From NCBI GenBank assembly GCA_964388085.1, contig CAYLZW010000137.1, positions 1 to 14,684 of the forward strand: 14,684 nt of DNA, read 5' to 3'. The translations under genes were made by a program, and so were the position numbers. This stretch comes from CAYLZW01 sp964388085. Lineage in GTDB: Bacteria > Myxococcota > UBA727 > CAYLZW01. Under the pieces are notes generated by a model, which saw nothing but the letters and a program-made list of their open reading frames with translations, did not search any database and was not told where the DNA came from. Below, piece after piece: positions 1-8,158 of the stretch; the stretch's first letter is position 1, and each line of letters starts with the position of its first letter.

Positions 1-794
1 TCCTTCGCGAGCGCCTTGAACACGATGCGCTCGAGGTCCGGCGGGATCTCGCGGTTCACCATGGTGGGCGGCTTGATCTCGACGTTGCGCACCTTCTCGA
101 GCAGGGAGAACTCGCTCTCCGCCTGGAAGCCGCGCTCCCCGGTGAGCAGCTCGTAGAGCACGACGCCGAGCGCGAACGTGTCCGCGCGCCCGTCGAGCTT
201 GAGGCCGCGGATCTGCTCGGGCGACATGTAGGCAAACTTGCCCTTGAGCGTGCCCGCGCGCGTGCGGCTCTGCTTGTCGTCGGCCTTGGCGATGCCGAAG
301 TCGATGATCTTGACCTCGCCGTCCCAGGAGATGAGGCAGTTCTGCGGGCTCACGTCGCGGTGCACGATGCCGAGCGGGTTGCCGAAGTTGTCGCGCTTGT
401 TGTGCGCGTAGGCGAGGCCCTCGGCCATCTTCTGCACGATGTAGCAGGCGAGCGCCGGCGGCATGACGGTCTTGCGCTGGCGCATGTGCGCCCACACCGT
501 CTTCACGTCCTTGCCCGAGATGTACTCGAGGGCGATGTAGTAGATGTCGTCGAGCTTCGAGAACTCGTGCACCTGCCCGATGTTCGGGTGCTGCAGCTGC
601 ACGGTGATCTTCGCCTCGTCCGTGAACATGGCGATGAAGTCGGGGTCTTCGCTGACGTGCGGGAGGATCTTCTTGACGGCGATGATGCGTTGGAAGCCGC
701 TCTCGCCCGTGATCTTCGCGCGCCAGACCTCCGCCATGCCGCCCGAGGCGACCTTGTCGAGGAGGAGATAGCGGCCGAACCATGTCGCTTTCAT
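1..794 (-). CDS. Hanks-type Ser/Thr protein kinase, 3' end cut by window edge
   Basis: This gene encodes a eukaryotic-like protein kinase that should transfer phosphate from ATP to Ser/Thr of an unknown target. About 264 residues are visible, covering nearly the whole catalytic domain. Read on the minus strand from ATG at 794, the protein begins MKATWFGRYLLLDKVASGGM. The glycine loop is ASGGMAEV (about 16-23), with Ala at the usual first glycine. The ATP-binding lysine lies in AVKK (K41), the catalytic loop is HRDVSPQN (H145-D147), the metal-binding motif is DFGIAK (D165), and the activation segment ends in MSPEQ. All key residues are present, so it should be active. The end of the C-lobe and any regulatory or membrane part lie outside the window. 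No Shine-Dalgarno sequence precedes the ATG, and a -10-like TAGGAT lies 10 bases upstream. It is divergent from the oxygenase gene. The family assignment is secure; the substrate is unknown. Confidence 0.95.
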   Translation of the reverse strand, partial: MKATWFGRYLLLDKVASGGMAEVWRAKITGESGFQRIIAVKKILPHVSEDPDFIAMFTDEAKITVQLQHPNIGQVHEFSKLDDIYYIALEYISGKDVKTVWAHMRQRKTVMPPALACYIVQKMAEGLAYAHNKRDNFGNPLGIVHRDVSPQNCLISWDGEVKIIDFGIAKADDKQSRTRAGTLKGKFAYMSPEQIRGLKLDGRADTFALGVVLYELLTGERGFQAESEFSLLEKVRNVEIKPPTMVNREIPPDLERIVFKALAK

Positions 795-802
795 GACGGG
801 AC

Positions 803-812
803 CGATCCTAGT
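803..812 (-). promoter_or_regulatory. Putative -10 element for the minus-strand kinase
   Basis: On the minus strand the hexamer TAGGAT (plus 805-810) ends 10 bases before the kinase ATG. A transcript starting about 7 bases after it would have almost no leader, which fits the absence of a Shine-Dalgarno sequence. The hexamer 17 bases upstream (TTCATG) is only a weak match to a -35 box. This is inference from spacing and consensus. Confidence 0.3.
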
Positions 813-924
813 CGAAGGGAGGAGGCGCATGAAAGCCCGTCTCCCGATGCTCCAGCGCGGGGCTCGCGCCGAGCGCTCGAGGCCGATGACAGCGGCAGCG
901 CGACGTGCATCCGATCGCGGGAGC

Positions 925-1581
925 ATGACGACGGCACCGGTGCTCCCTCGGCCCCTCTTCGATGACGCCGGCGCGGACGCGCTCGCCGGCCCCGGCGTCG
1001 TCGTCACGGACGGCTTCCTCGGTGAGCGCGACGCGCTGCGCGCCCGGCGCGCGCTCGAGCTCTTGCACCGGGCGGGCTCGTTTCGGCCCGCGCGCGTCGG
1101 CAGCGGCGAGCGACGGCGCCTGCTGCGCCAGGTGCGGCGCGACGAGATCTGTTGGCTCGACCCGAGCGCGGACTTCCAGGCCACCTGCGGCGCCGAAGGG
1201 GTGCGTCCCCCGCTCGAGCTCGCGCCCTTCTTCGCGCGCATGGAGCAGCTGAAGGAGGCGCTGAACGCCTCGTGCTTCCTCGGCCTGCGGCGCTTCGAGT
1301 GCCACGCCGCGCGCTACGAGGAGGGCGCCTTCTATCGCGCCCACGTCGACACCTTCGTCGGGGACCCGAGCCGCGTGGTCAGCTTCGCGTACTTCTTGAA
1401 CCCCGGCTGGAGCGCTGCGGACGGCGGTTGCTTGCGCATCTACGGCGCCGCCGCGCAAGACGTCGCGCCGGCGCTCGACCGCCTCGTGCTCTTTCGCGCC
1501 GACGACGTGCTGCACGAGGTGCTGCGGGTCAGCCGCGGGCCGCGCTACACGATCACGGGTTGGCTGCGCCGCGACCTCTGA
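925..1581 (+). CDS. 2-oxoglutarate/Fe(II)-dependent oxygenase (prolyl-4-hydroxylase / SM-20-like)
   Basis: This gene predicts a 218-residue cytoplasmic dioxygenase that would couple 2-oxoglutarate decarboxylation to hydroxylation of an unknown substrate. The facial triad and cosubstrate residues are visible: H140-x-D142 in YRAHVDTF, the distal H197 in VLHEVLRV, and R207 in RYTITGW for the 2-oxoglutarate carboxylate. FAYFLNPGW and the GG-C-LRIYG strand fit the double-stranded beta-helix of this family, and the N-terminal VVVTDGFL also matches such hydroxylases. I chose ATG 925 because codons after it are strongly G/C-ending, whereas those between 829 and 925 are not. ATG 829 has a better Shine-Dalgarno sequence (GGGAGGAGG) and would add 32 low-complexity residues. 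No signal peptide is seen. Fold and cofactor use are well supported; the substrate is not predictable from this window. Confidence 0.85.
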   Translation: MTTAPVLPRPLFDDAGADALAGPGVVVTDGFLGERDALRARRALELLHRAGSFRPARVGSGERRRLLRQVRRDEICWLDPSADFQATCGAEGVRPPLELAPFFARMEQLKEALNASCFLGLRRFECHAARYEEGAFYRAHVDTFVGDPSRVVSFAYFLNPGWSAADGGCLRIYGAAAQDVAPALDRLVLFRADDVLHEVLRVSRGPRYTITGWLRRDL

Positions 1582-1607
1582 GCGCGCGTCGTCGTCGTTC
1601 AGTTCCA

Positions 1608-1636
1608 TTCGACATCGAAGCGGCGGGCGCTAAGCT
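1608..1636 (+). promoter_or_regulatory. Putative sigma-70-type promoter for the YVTN-Rieske-YtkA set
   Basis: TTCGAC at 1608-1613 and TAAGCT at 1631-1636 are separated by 17 bases in the 142-base gap before the YVTN lipoprotein gene. The -10 part sits in GCTAAGCT, matching a G[G/C]TAnnCT pattern upstream of other genes in this window. The -35 match is partial, so this is a tentative call. Confidence 0.35.
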
Positions 1637-1723
1637 GCCGGGCGCGGCCCTGAAACGGTCCGCCCGGTCGCCCCGTAGTCGAAGGCACGCCAGCCGTGGC
1701 GCGCGTGGTCGTGGAGGCCCCTG

Positions 1724-2938
1724 ATGAGAGCGAGAGCGAGAGCCAGCCTTTTCTGCCTGTCGGGCCTGGTCGCGGCGACGCTGCTGCCGGCCGCCTGTAC
1801 GCCGCCGGTAGAGCCCAGCGAGGGCTGCCTGAGCGACGCAGCCGGCCCGCCGGACGAGCTGCTGTACGTCTCGAACGAAGAAGACGGCACCGTCTCCGTC
1901 GTGGATCCGCGCGAATGCCAGACGGTCGCCACCATCGACGTGGACGGGCAGCCGGGCGAGCTCAACACCCTGGCCGACGGCAGCCTCGTCACGGTGGTGG
2001 TGCGCAACGCGGACGACGACCAGAACAGCCACATCGCGTTCATCGACACCAGCACGAACAAGCTCGCGGGCACGGCCGAGGTGGGCCTGCGTCCGACGCA
2101 CACCGGCGTCGCGCCCGACGGCGAGACGCTCTGGGTCGGTAACGACGACAGCGCCAGCGTCACCGCCATCGACCTCGTCGCCAAGGAGGCGCTCGGCACG
2201 GTCAGCGTCGGCAACGGACACCGAAAGCTCATCTTCGACGAGGCCGAGCCCTACCGCCTGTACACCTCGGACATCGCGGCGGCCTCCGTGTCCGTCGTCG
2301 ACAGCGCGAGCATGGCGCTGGTCGCCACGGTACCGGTCGGCCCTGGACCGCACGGCCTGTACTACTCGCGCCACAGCAAGCAGGTCTACAACTGCTCCGG
2401 CGAGCCGAACGGCATCGACGTCATCGCCACCGCGGGCGACGCCGCGCTCAGCGTCGTCGAGAAGATCGAGACCAGCGAGCGCTGCGGCTACCTGACGGTG
2501 TCCGCGGACGGCCGCACCCTGTGGGGCACGGCCGGCGGCGCCGATCCGGAGACCGAGGCGGGCGTCGTGTACGTCATCGACACGGACACCAATGACGTCG
2601 TCGCCACCGTCCCGGTCGGCAAGAAGCCGGACAAGATCGAATTCCTCGACGAGCTCGGCCTCGTCATCGTCGGCAACGTGAACGATCCGAGCGTCAGCGT
2701 CATCGACGCCGAGAGCTATGAGGTGGTGCGCACCATCGAGGTCGGCGGCGGTGAGTTCCACCGCGCCGTCAAGATCTCGCGCGACGGCAGGCACGCCTAC
2801 GTGCCGAACGCCAAGGACGGCACCGTGAGCATCTTCGACGTCGAGTCCGGCGAGGTGCGCGGTACGGTCAAGGTCGGCGGCCACCCCACGGGCATCATCG
2901 TCGCCGGGCCCGGCGGCGGCCTGCCCTATCCACACTGA
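1724..2938 (+). CDS. YVTN-family beta-propeller lipoprotein (YncE-like)
   Basis: This gene encodes a 404-residue exported protein. It begins with a basic n-region (MRARARAS), a hydrophobic stretch and LLPAAC, where C25 is the probable lipidated cysteine. The lipobox is slightly non-standard because Leu is at -4 rather than -3. The mature part is built of about seven 40-residue repeats with the YVTN pattern, for example LLYVSNEEDGTVSVVDP, LWVGNDDSASVTAID, LVIVGNVNDPSVSVIDAES and AYVPNAKDGTVSIFD. Most end in a V-x-T-V-x-VG strand. This predicts a beta-propeller anchored at the envelope, as in YncE-like and surface-layer propellers, which usually act as binding or scaffold platforms rather than enzymes. 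ATG 1724 follows GGAGG at good spacing. The Rieske gene starts 17 bases after its stop, so the two are probably co-transcribed. The ligand is unknown. Confidence 0.88.
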   Translation: MRARARASLFCLSGLVAATLLPAACTPPVEPSEGCLSDAAGPPDELLYVSNEEDGTVSVVDPRECQTVATIDVDGQPGELNTLADGSLVTVVVRNADDDQNSHIAFIDTSTNKLAGTAEVGLRPTHTGVAPDGETLWVGNDDSASVTAIDLVAKEALGTVSVGNGHRKLIFDEAEPYRLYTSDIAAASVSVVDSASMALVATVPVGPGPHGLYYSRHSKQVYNCSGEPNGIDVIATAGDAALSVVEKIETSERCGYLTVSADGRTLWGTAGGADPETEAGVVYVIDTDTNDVVATVPVGKKPDKIEFLDELGLVIVGNVNDPSVSVIDAESYEVVRTIEVGGGEFHRAVKISRDGRHAYVPNAKDGTVSIFDVESGEVRGTVKVGGHPTGIIVAGPGGGLPYPH

Positions 2939-2955
2939 TTCGGAGCGAGAGCCTC

Positions 2956-3450
2956 ATGGCGCCGTCAACGCGAGTGTCGCCCGTCCGAGTGACCCGAAGA
3001 GGAGCCCTGCGCGTGGTGGGCTGCGCCGGCGCCGTGCTGTGCGCGCACGCCATGGGCTGTGCTCCCGGCCCGAGCGCGGACGCCGGCGTCCCCGGCGACG
3101 AGACCACGCGCACCTTCGACGTCCCCGCGCCCGACGCCGCCCCGGTGCTCGACAGTGACGCGCGCGTCGCGCTCGTTCGCATCGACGAGCGCGTCTATGC
3201 ACACAGCGCGCTCTGCACGCACGAGCAGTGCGTGGTCCGCTTCGACGACGACGACGGCGTGTTCGACTGCCCTTGTCACGGCGCGCGCTTCAGCACCGCG
3301 GGCCTCGTGCTCGAGCCACCGGCCACGCGCGCGCTCGATCGCCACCCCGTCACCCTGACCGGCGACGGTCGCGTCGAGGTGGATCTCACGGTGCGCCTGC
3401 GTGAATCCGACGCCGGCTATGATGACGCCTTCGTGACCGCGCCCGCTTGA
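2956..3450 (+). CDS. Rieske [2Fe-2S] lipoprotein with Tat-type signal
   Basis: This gene encodes a 164-residue electron-transfer protein. The N-terminus carries a twin-arginine segment (VTRRGALRVVG, R14-R15), then a hydrophobic region and an AMGC lipobox with C35. It is therefore probably folded and loaded with its cluster before Tat export, then lipid-anchored. The Rieske boxes are CTHEQC (C87, H89, C92) and CPCHG (C105, C107, H108). C87, H89, C105 and H108 would bind the cluster. C92 and C107 match the disulphide pair of high-potential bc1/b6f-type Rieske proteins. There is no catalytic oxygenase domain and no neighbouring cytochrome b gene, so it is unlikely to be a bc1 subunit. It lies 17 bases after the YVTN gene, and the next lipoprotein gene starts 11 bases downstream. 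Redox partners are unknown. Confidence 0.92.
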   Translation: MAPSTRVSPVRVTRRGALRVVGCAGAVLCAHAMGCAPGPSADAGVPGDETTRTFDVPAPDAAPVLDSDARVALVRIDERVYAHSALCTHEQCVVRFDDDDGVFDCPCHGARFSTAGLVLEPPATRALDRHPVTLTGDGRVEVDLTVRLRESDAGYDDAFVTAPA

Positions 3451-3461
3451 AGAGGTCTCTC

Positions 3462-3917
3462 ATGCGCTTGCCCTACACGCTCTCGTTGCTCGCCCTCCTC
3501 GCCGTCGGCTGCGTCCCCGTCGACGGGCTCGACGCGGGCCCCGACGGCGGCGGCGAGGCGCCTGCCGTCGACGAGTACAGCGCCGGCATGATGAAGATGG
3601 GCAGCGAGCTCCACTTCGTCCTCGTCGCCGCAGATCCCGCGCCGCCGGACACGGGCAACAACACCTGGACCGTGCGCGTCACCGACATGAGCGACGCGCC
3701 GCTCGACGACCTGACGGTGAAGGTGGCGCCGTTCATGCCCGAGCACGACCACGGCACCTCGCCCGCCGACTACACCGGCACGCCGACCGGCGACGCCGGC
3801 GAGTACTCGCTCGGGCCCTTCGATCTGTTCATGCCCGGCGAGTGGGAGATGACGCTCTCGGCCGAGGACGCCGATCGCAGCGACGACGTGGTGTTCCGCT
3901 TCGCCGTCGAAGGGTGA
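3462..3917 (+). CDS. YtkA-like domain lipoprotein
   Basis: This gene encodes a small 151-residue lipoprotein. The signal sequence MRLPYTLSLLALLAVGC has a clean A-V-G-C lipobox with C17. An acidic, Gly-rich linker leads into a beta-sandwich of the YtkA/FixH-like type: NNTWTVRVTD, then LTVKVAPFMPEHDHG (F91-G98), GEYSLGPFDLFMPGEWEMTL. The mP-x-H-x-H-G motif and the later F-M-x-G-x-W are hallmarks of YtkA-like domains. These often occur beside copper-handling or cytochrome-oxidase assembly genes. His95, His97 and nearby Met residues could bind metal, but that is inference. ATG 3462 is preferred over the TTG at 3447 because AGAGG lies at good spacing before it. It is probably the last gene of the YVTN-Rieske-YtkA unit. 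The family call is by motif only. Confidence 0.8.
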   Translation: MRLPYTLSLLALLAVGCVPVDGLDAGPDGGGEAPAVDEYSAGMMKMGSELHFVLVAADPAPPDTGNNTWTVRVTDMSDAPLDDLTVKVAPFMPEHDHGTSPADYTGTPTGDAGEYSLGPFDLFMPGEWEMTLSAEDADRSDDVVFRFAVEG

Positions 3918-3964
3918 GGGCTTGGCGGCGGCAGCCGCTTGCTGGCATCCGCGCGGCGGCGCGG

Positions 3965-3972
3965 GGTACACT
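3965..3972 (+). promoter_or_regulatory. Putative -10 element upstream of the kinase operon
   Basis: GGTACACT contains the -10-like hexamer TACACT (3967-3972), 68 bases before the GTG start of the first operon kinase. It matches the G[G/C]TAnnCT pattern seen upstream of other genes here. No convincing -35 box lies 16-19 bases upstream, so confidence is low. Confidence 0.3.
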
Positions 3973-4040
3973 CCGGCCAGCGCGGAGCTGAACCTCGTCG
4001 TCGACACCGGAGTCGGCGCAGTCCGCGCGAGGGTGGGCCC

Positions 4041-5527
4041 GTGACCGCTCGCGACTCTCTGCCCACGCCCTTTGGGCGCTATATCCTCGAGCGACGCATC
4101 GGCATGGGCGGCATGGCCGAGGTCTTTGGCGGGCACCTCAACACCGACGGTTTCAAGAAGCCGGTCTGCATCAAGCGCATGCTGCCGCACATCGTCGAAT
4201 CTCCCGAGATGCTCGCCATGTTCCGCGACGAGGCCGCGTTGGCCGCTCGGCTCGGGCACGCAAACATTGCGCAGGTGTTCGACTTCGGTGAGGTGGAGGG
4301 TCAGTTCTACCTGGCCATGGAGCTCGTCGATGGCGTCGATCTGCACCGCTTGATGAAGCACGTGCGCGTGACGGGGCGCAGCTTCACCATCGGCCAGACG
4401 CTCGACCTCGGCGCCCTCGTGGCGCGCGCCCTCTCGCACGCGCACGGCGCGAAGTCGTCGACGGGCGCGCTGCTCGGCATCGTGCACAGGGACATCAGCC
4501 CGCAGAACATCCTGTTGAGCCGCTCGGGCGAGGTGAAGGTGACCGACTTCGGCATCGCCAAGGCAGCCGAGCGCTCCTCGCGCACGGCGACGGGGGTGCT
4601 GAAGGGCAAGGCGAACTACATGTCGCCCGAGCAGGCCGCCTGCGAGGACGTCGACCACCGCACCGATCAGTTCGCCACTGCCATCATGCTGTGGGAGATG
4701 CTCACGGGCAGGGCGCTGTTCGGCGAGGCGGCCAACACCAAGGCGCTGCTCGCCGTCGTCGCTTGCGAGGTGCCGCCGCCGAGCTCGCTCCGCCCGGACG
4801 TGCCGCAAGAGGTAGATGACATTCTACTGAAGGCGCTCTCGAAAGACCGCGAGGATCGCTTCGCCGACATGCGGGTCTTTCAGCAAGCGCTGCTGCGCGC
4901 GCGCTTCTCCATCGGCGCCGATCCGATGCAGGAGCAGCTCTCCACGCTCCTCGGCGAGCTCGTCGGCCCGAAGAGCGGCCCCGTCCACGTCGTCGACGTC
5001 GGGCCGGGTGAGCGCTCGAGCCCGAACGCCGAGACGTCGCTGCTCGTGAAGCGCGCGCCAGCGCCGGCAGCGCGCGACGGTCTGGCGGACGGTGACGACG
5101 CCGATCTATCGGTGTTCGACAGCGCGAGCGCCATCCAACGCACCGCGAGCGGGCCGAAGTACGCGGCGCTCATCGAGCGCCTCGGCCGCGAGCATCCCTT
5201 CCGAGGCGATTACGCGGATCTGGTCGAGCGCTTTCCCTGTCTGGCGGCGGCTCCCGGCGTGCGCCCTTGGAACCCCTTCGAGCTCGACGCCTGGGCGAAG
5301 GGCGTGTCCGTCGACGAGCTCGAGCATTGGCGTCCCGGCGTTGGGCGCGCGCGCGATCGCGCCTCCTTTCTGGCGGCCACCTTCGTCATCAGTTCCTATT
5401 TCGGCCGCTCGCCGACCATGATGAGCGCGGCGCAAGACGTCTGGGACACCGAGCACAAGGCCGCCTATGCGTCCTTCTTTCAGCATTGGGGCCAGAGCTC
5501 GCCCTTCTCCCATCCGTGGTGGCAGCG

Positions 5528-5531
<4 letters not shown>
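4041..5531 (+). CDS. Soluble Hanks-type Ser/Thr kinase with uncharacterised C-terminal domain
   Basis: This gene encodes a 496-residue protein kinase, the first gene of a four-gene operon. Catalytic landmarks are the glycine loop GMGGMAEV (21-28), VCIKR with the ATP lysine K45, the alpha-C glutamate around E64, HRDISPQN (H149-D151), DFGIAK (D169) and YMSPEQ. It has all residues needed for activity. The kinase domain ends near residue 300. An Ala/Pro/Asp-rich linker follows, then about 130 residues (365-496) rich in Trp and aromatic residues (RPWNPFELDAW, FFQHWG, SHPWW) that I do not recognise. No transmembrane segment is present, so the protein should be cytosolic. This is unlike many bacterial kinases, which have a C-terminal membrane helix. 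The GTG start at 4041 follows GAGGGTGG and precedes TPFGRYIL, the usual start of this kinase fold. Its TGA stop overlaps the ATG of the next kinase, suggesting translational coupling. Targets are unknown. Confidence 0.93.
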
Positions 5532-7254
<1,723 letters not shown>

Positions 7255-7258
<4 letters not shown>

Positions 7259-8154
7259 CTGGATGGATTCTTACCGCCGCTGTCTCCGCGCTGCTCGCGA
7301 CACCGGCGCAGGCGGCGTCCGACAAGCTGGCCATCGTCGTATCGGCGCCATCGCTCGGGCCGGACGCTGCCTTCGCCATCGAGACGAAGCTCCTTGACGC
7401 TGCGACCCAGATACCCGGCACCAACCTCGTGCTCCGCGACGAAACGCGCATTCACCTCCAGGCCATGCGCGGCGAGGGAGGCGAATGCTCGTCCCTTGGT
7501 TGTCTGGCGGACGTTGGTGGAGCGGCGGATGCCAAACGCGTCCTGTTCGTAAGCGCCACCGCCGCCGCCGTGGAGGCCTCGCTCATCGACGTCGCCGCGC
7601 GCACGCAGCTCGGCAGCATGAGCACCTCGGCGCCGGCCGGCTTCGAGCAGGGCACGGCCGCGCGCGTCGTTCACGGCCTGCTCACCCCCGAGGCCACCGG
7701 CTCTCTCGTCATCCTCGTCGATCCCGATGATGCGCACGTCTTCGTTGACGGCGAGCGCGTGGTGCCAGGGACGCGCATCGACGGCCTCGCGGTCGGCACG
7801 CACGCGATCGAAGCCTCGCGTGACGGGTACGCCAGTTACCGCAATGACGTCGTCGTCACGGCGGGCGGGCTGACGCGTCATGAGCTCGGGCTCGAAGCCA
7901 TGCCGGCGGAGAGCGCAGGCCTCAGCCCCTTCCTGCTCGGCGGAATCGGCACCCTCGGCGCCGGTGTCGTCATCGGCGCTGCCGGCGTCGGCCTCGCGCT
8001 GACGCCGGAGTTCTTGACCGTGCGCCCCGGCGAGGAAGCGGACGCGAAGGCGCGAAATGGCGCGCTCGTCACCAGCGGCATCATCGCCGGCGGAGCCGCC
8101 GTCATTGCCGTCGTCGCTGGTGCGGCGCTCACCACATATTCTTTCCTGGAGTAA
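7255..8154 (+). CDS. Exported PEGA-domain protein with C-terminal membrane helices
   Basis: This gene encodes a 299-residue envelope protein. GTG 7255 overlaps the kinase stop as GTGA and has AAGGA seven bases upstream. Residues 1-20 (WILTAAVSALLATPAQA) look like a cleavable signal peptide. An alpha/beta region follows (about 22-145). It contains ECSSLGCLADVGGAADAKRV, a C-x4-C-L pattern I associate with PEGA-type proteins of myxobacteria. A PEGA domain lies at about 149-215: VFVDGERV, G-x-I-D-G-L-x-V-G-T-H, and VVVTAG. PEGA domains are small surface beta folds of uncertain role. Two Gly/Ala-rich hydrophobic stretches (about 226-250 and 270-297) could anchor the C-terminus in the membrane. Its place between a sensor-type kinase and a large lipoprotein suggests it links the envelope to the kinase. 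The PEGA call is good; the N-terminal fold is uncertain. Confidence 0.82.
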
Positions 8155-8158
8155 TGCC

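Noticed and set aside
1553..2935. Long open frame on the minus strand (also 3417-4808, 5480-6508, 7198-8517, 8129-9556, 12976-14100 minus)
   Set aside because: These lie opposite well-supported genes with clear motifs. G/C-ending codons deplete stops in the opposite frames, and the translations are Arg/Ala/His-rich with no domain or proper start.
3447..3461. TTG start for the YtkA-like protein
   Set aside because: ATG 3462 has AGAGG at good spacing and gives a standard lipoprotein signal; the TTG would overlap the Rieske stop and has no ribosome binding site.
3922..3945. Sigma-54-type (-24/-12) promoter in TTGGCGG...CTTGC
   Set aside because: The spacing between the GG and GC elements is about 15 bases rather than the required 10.
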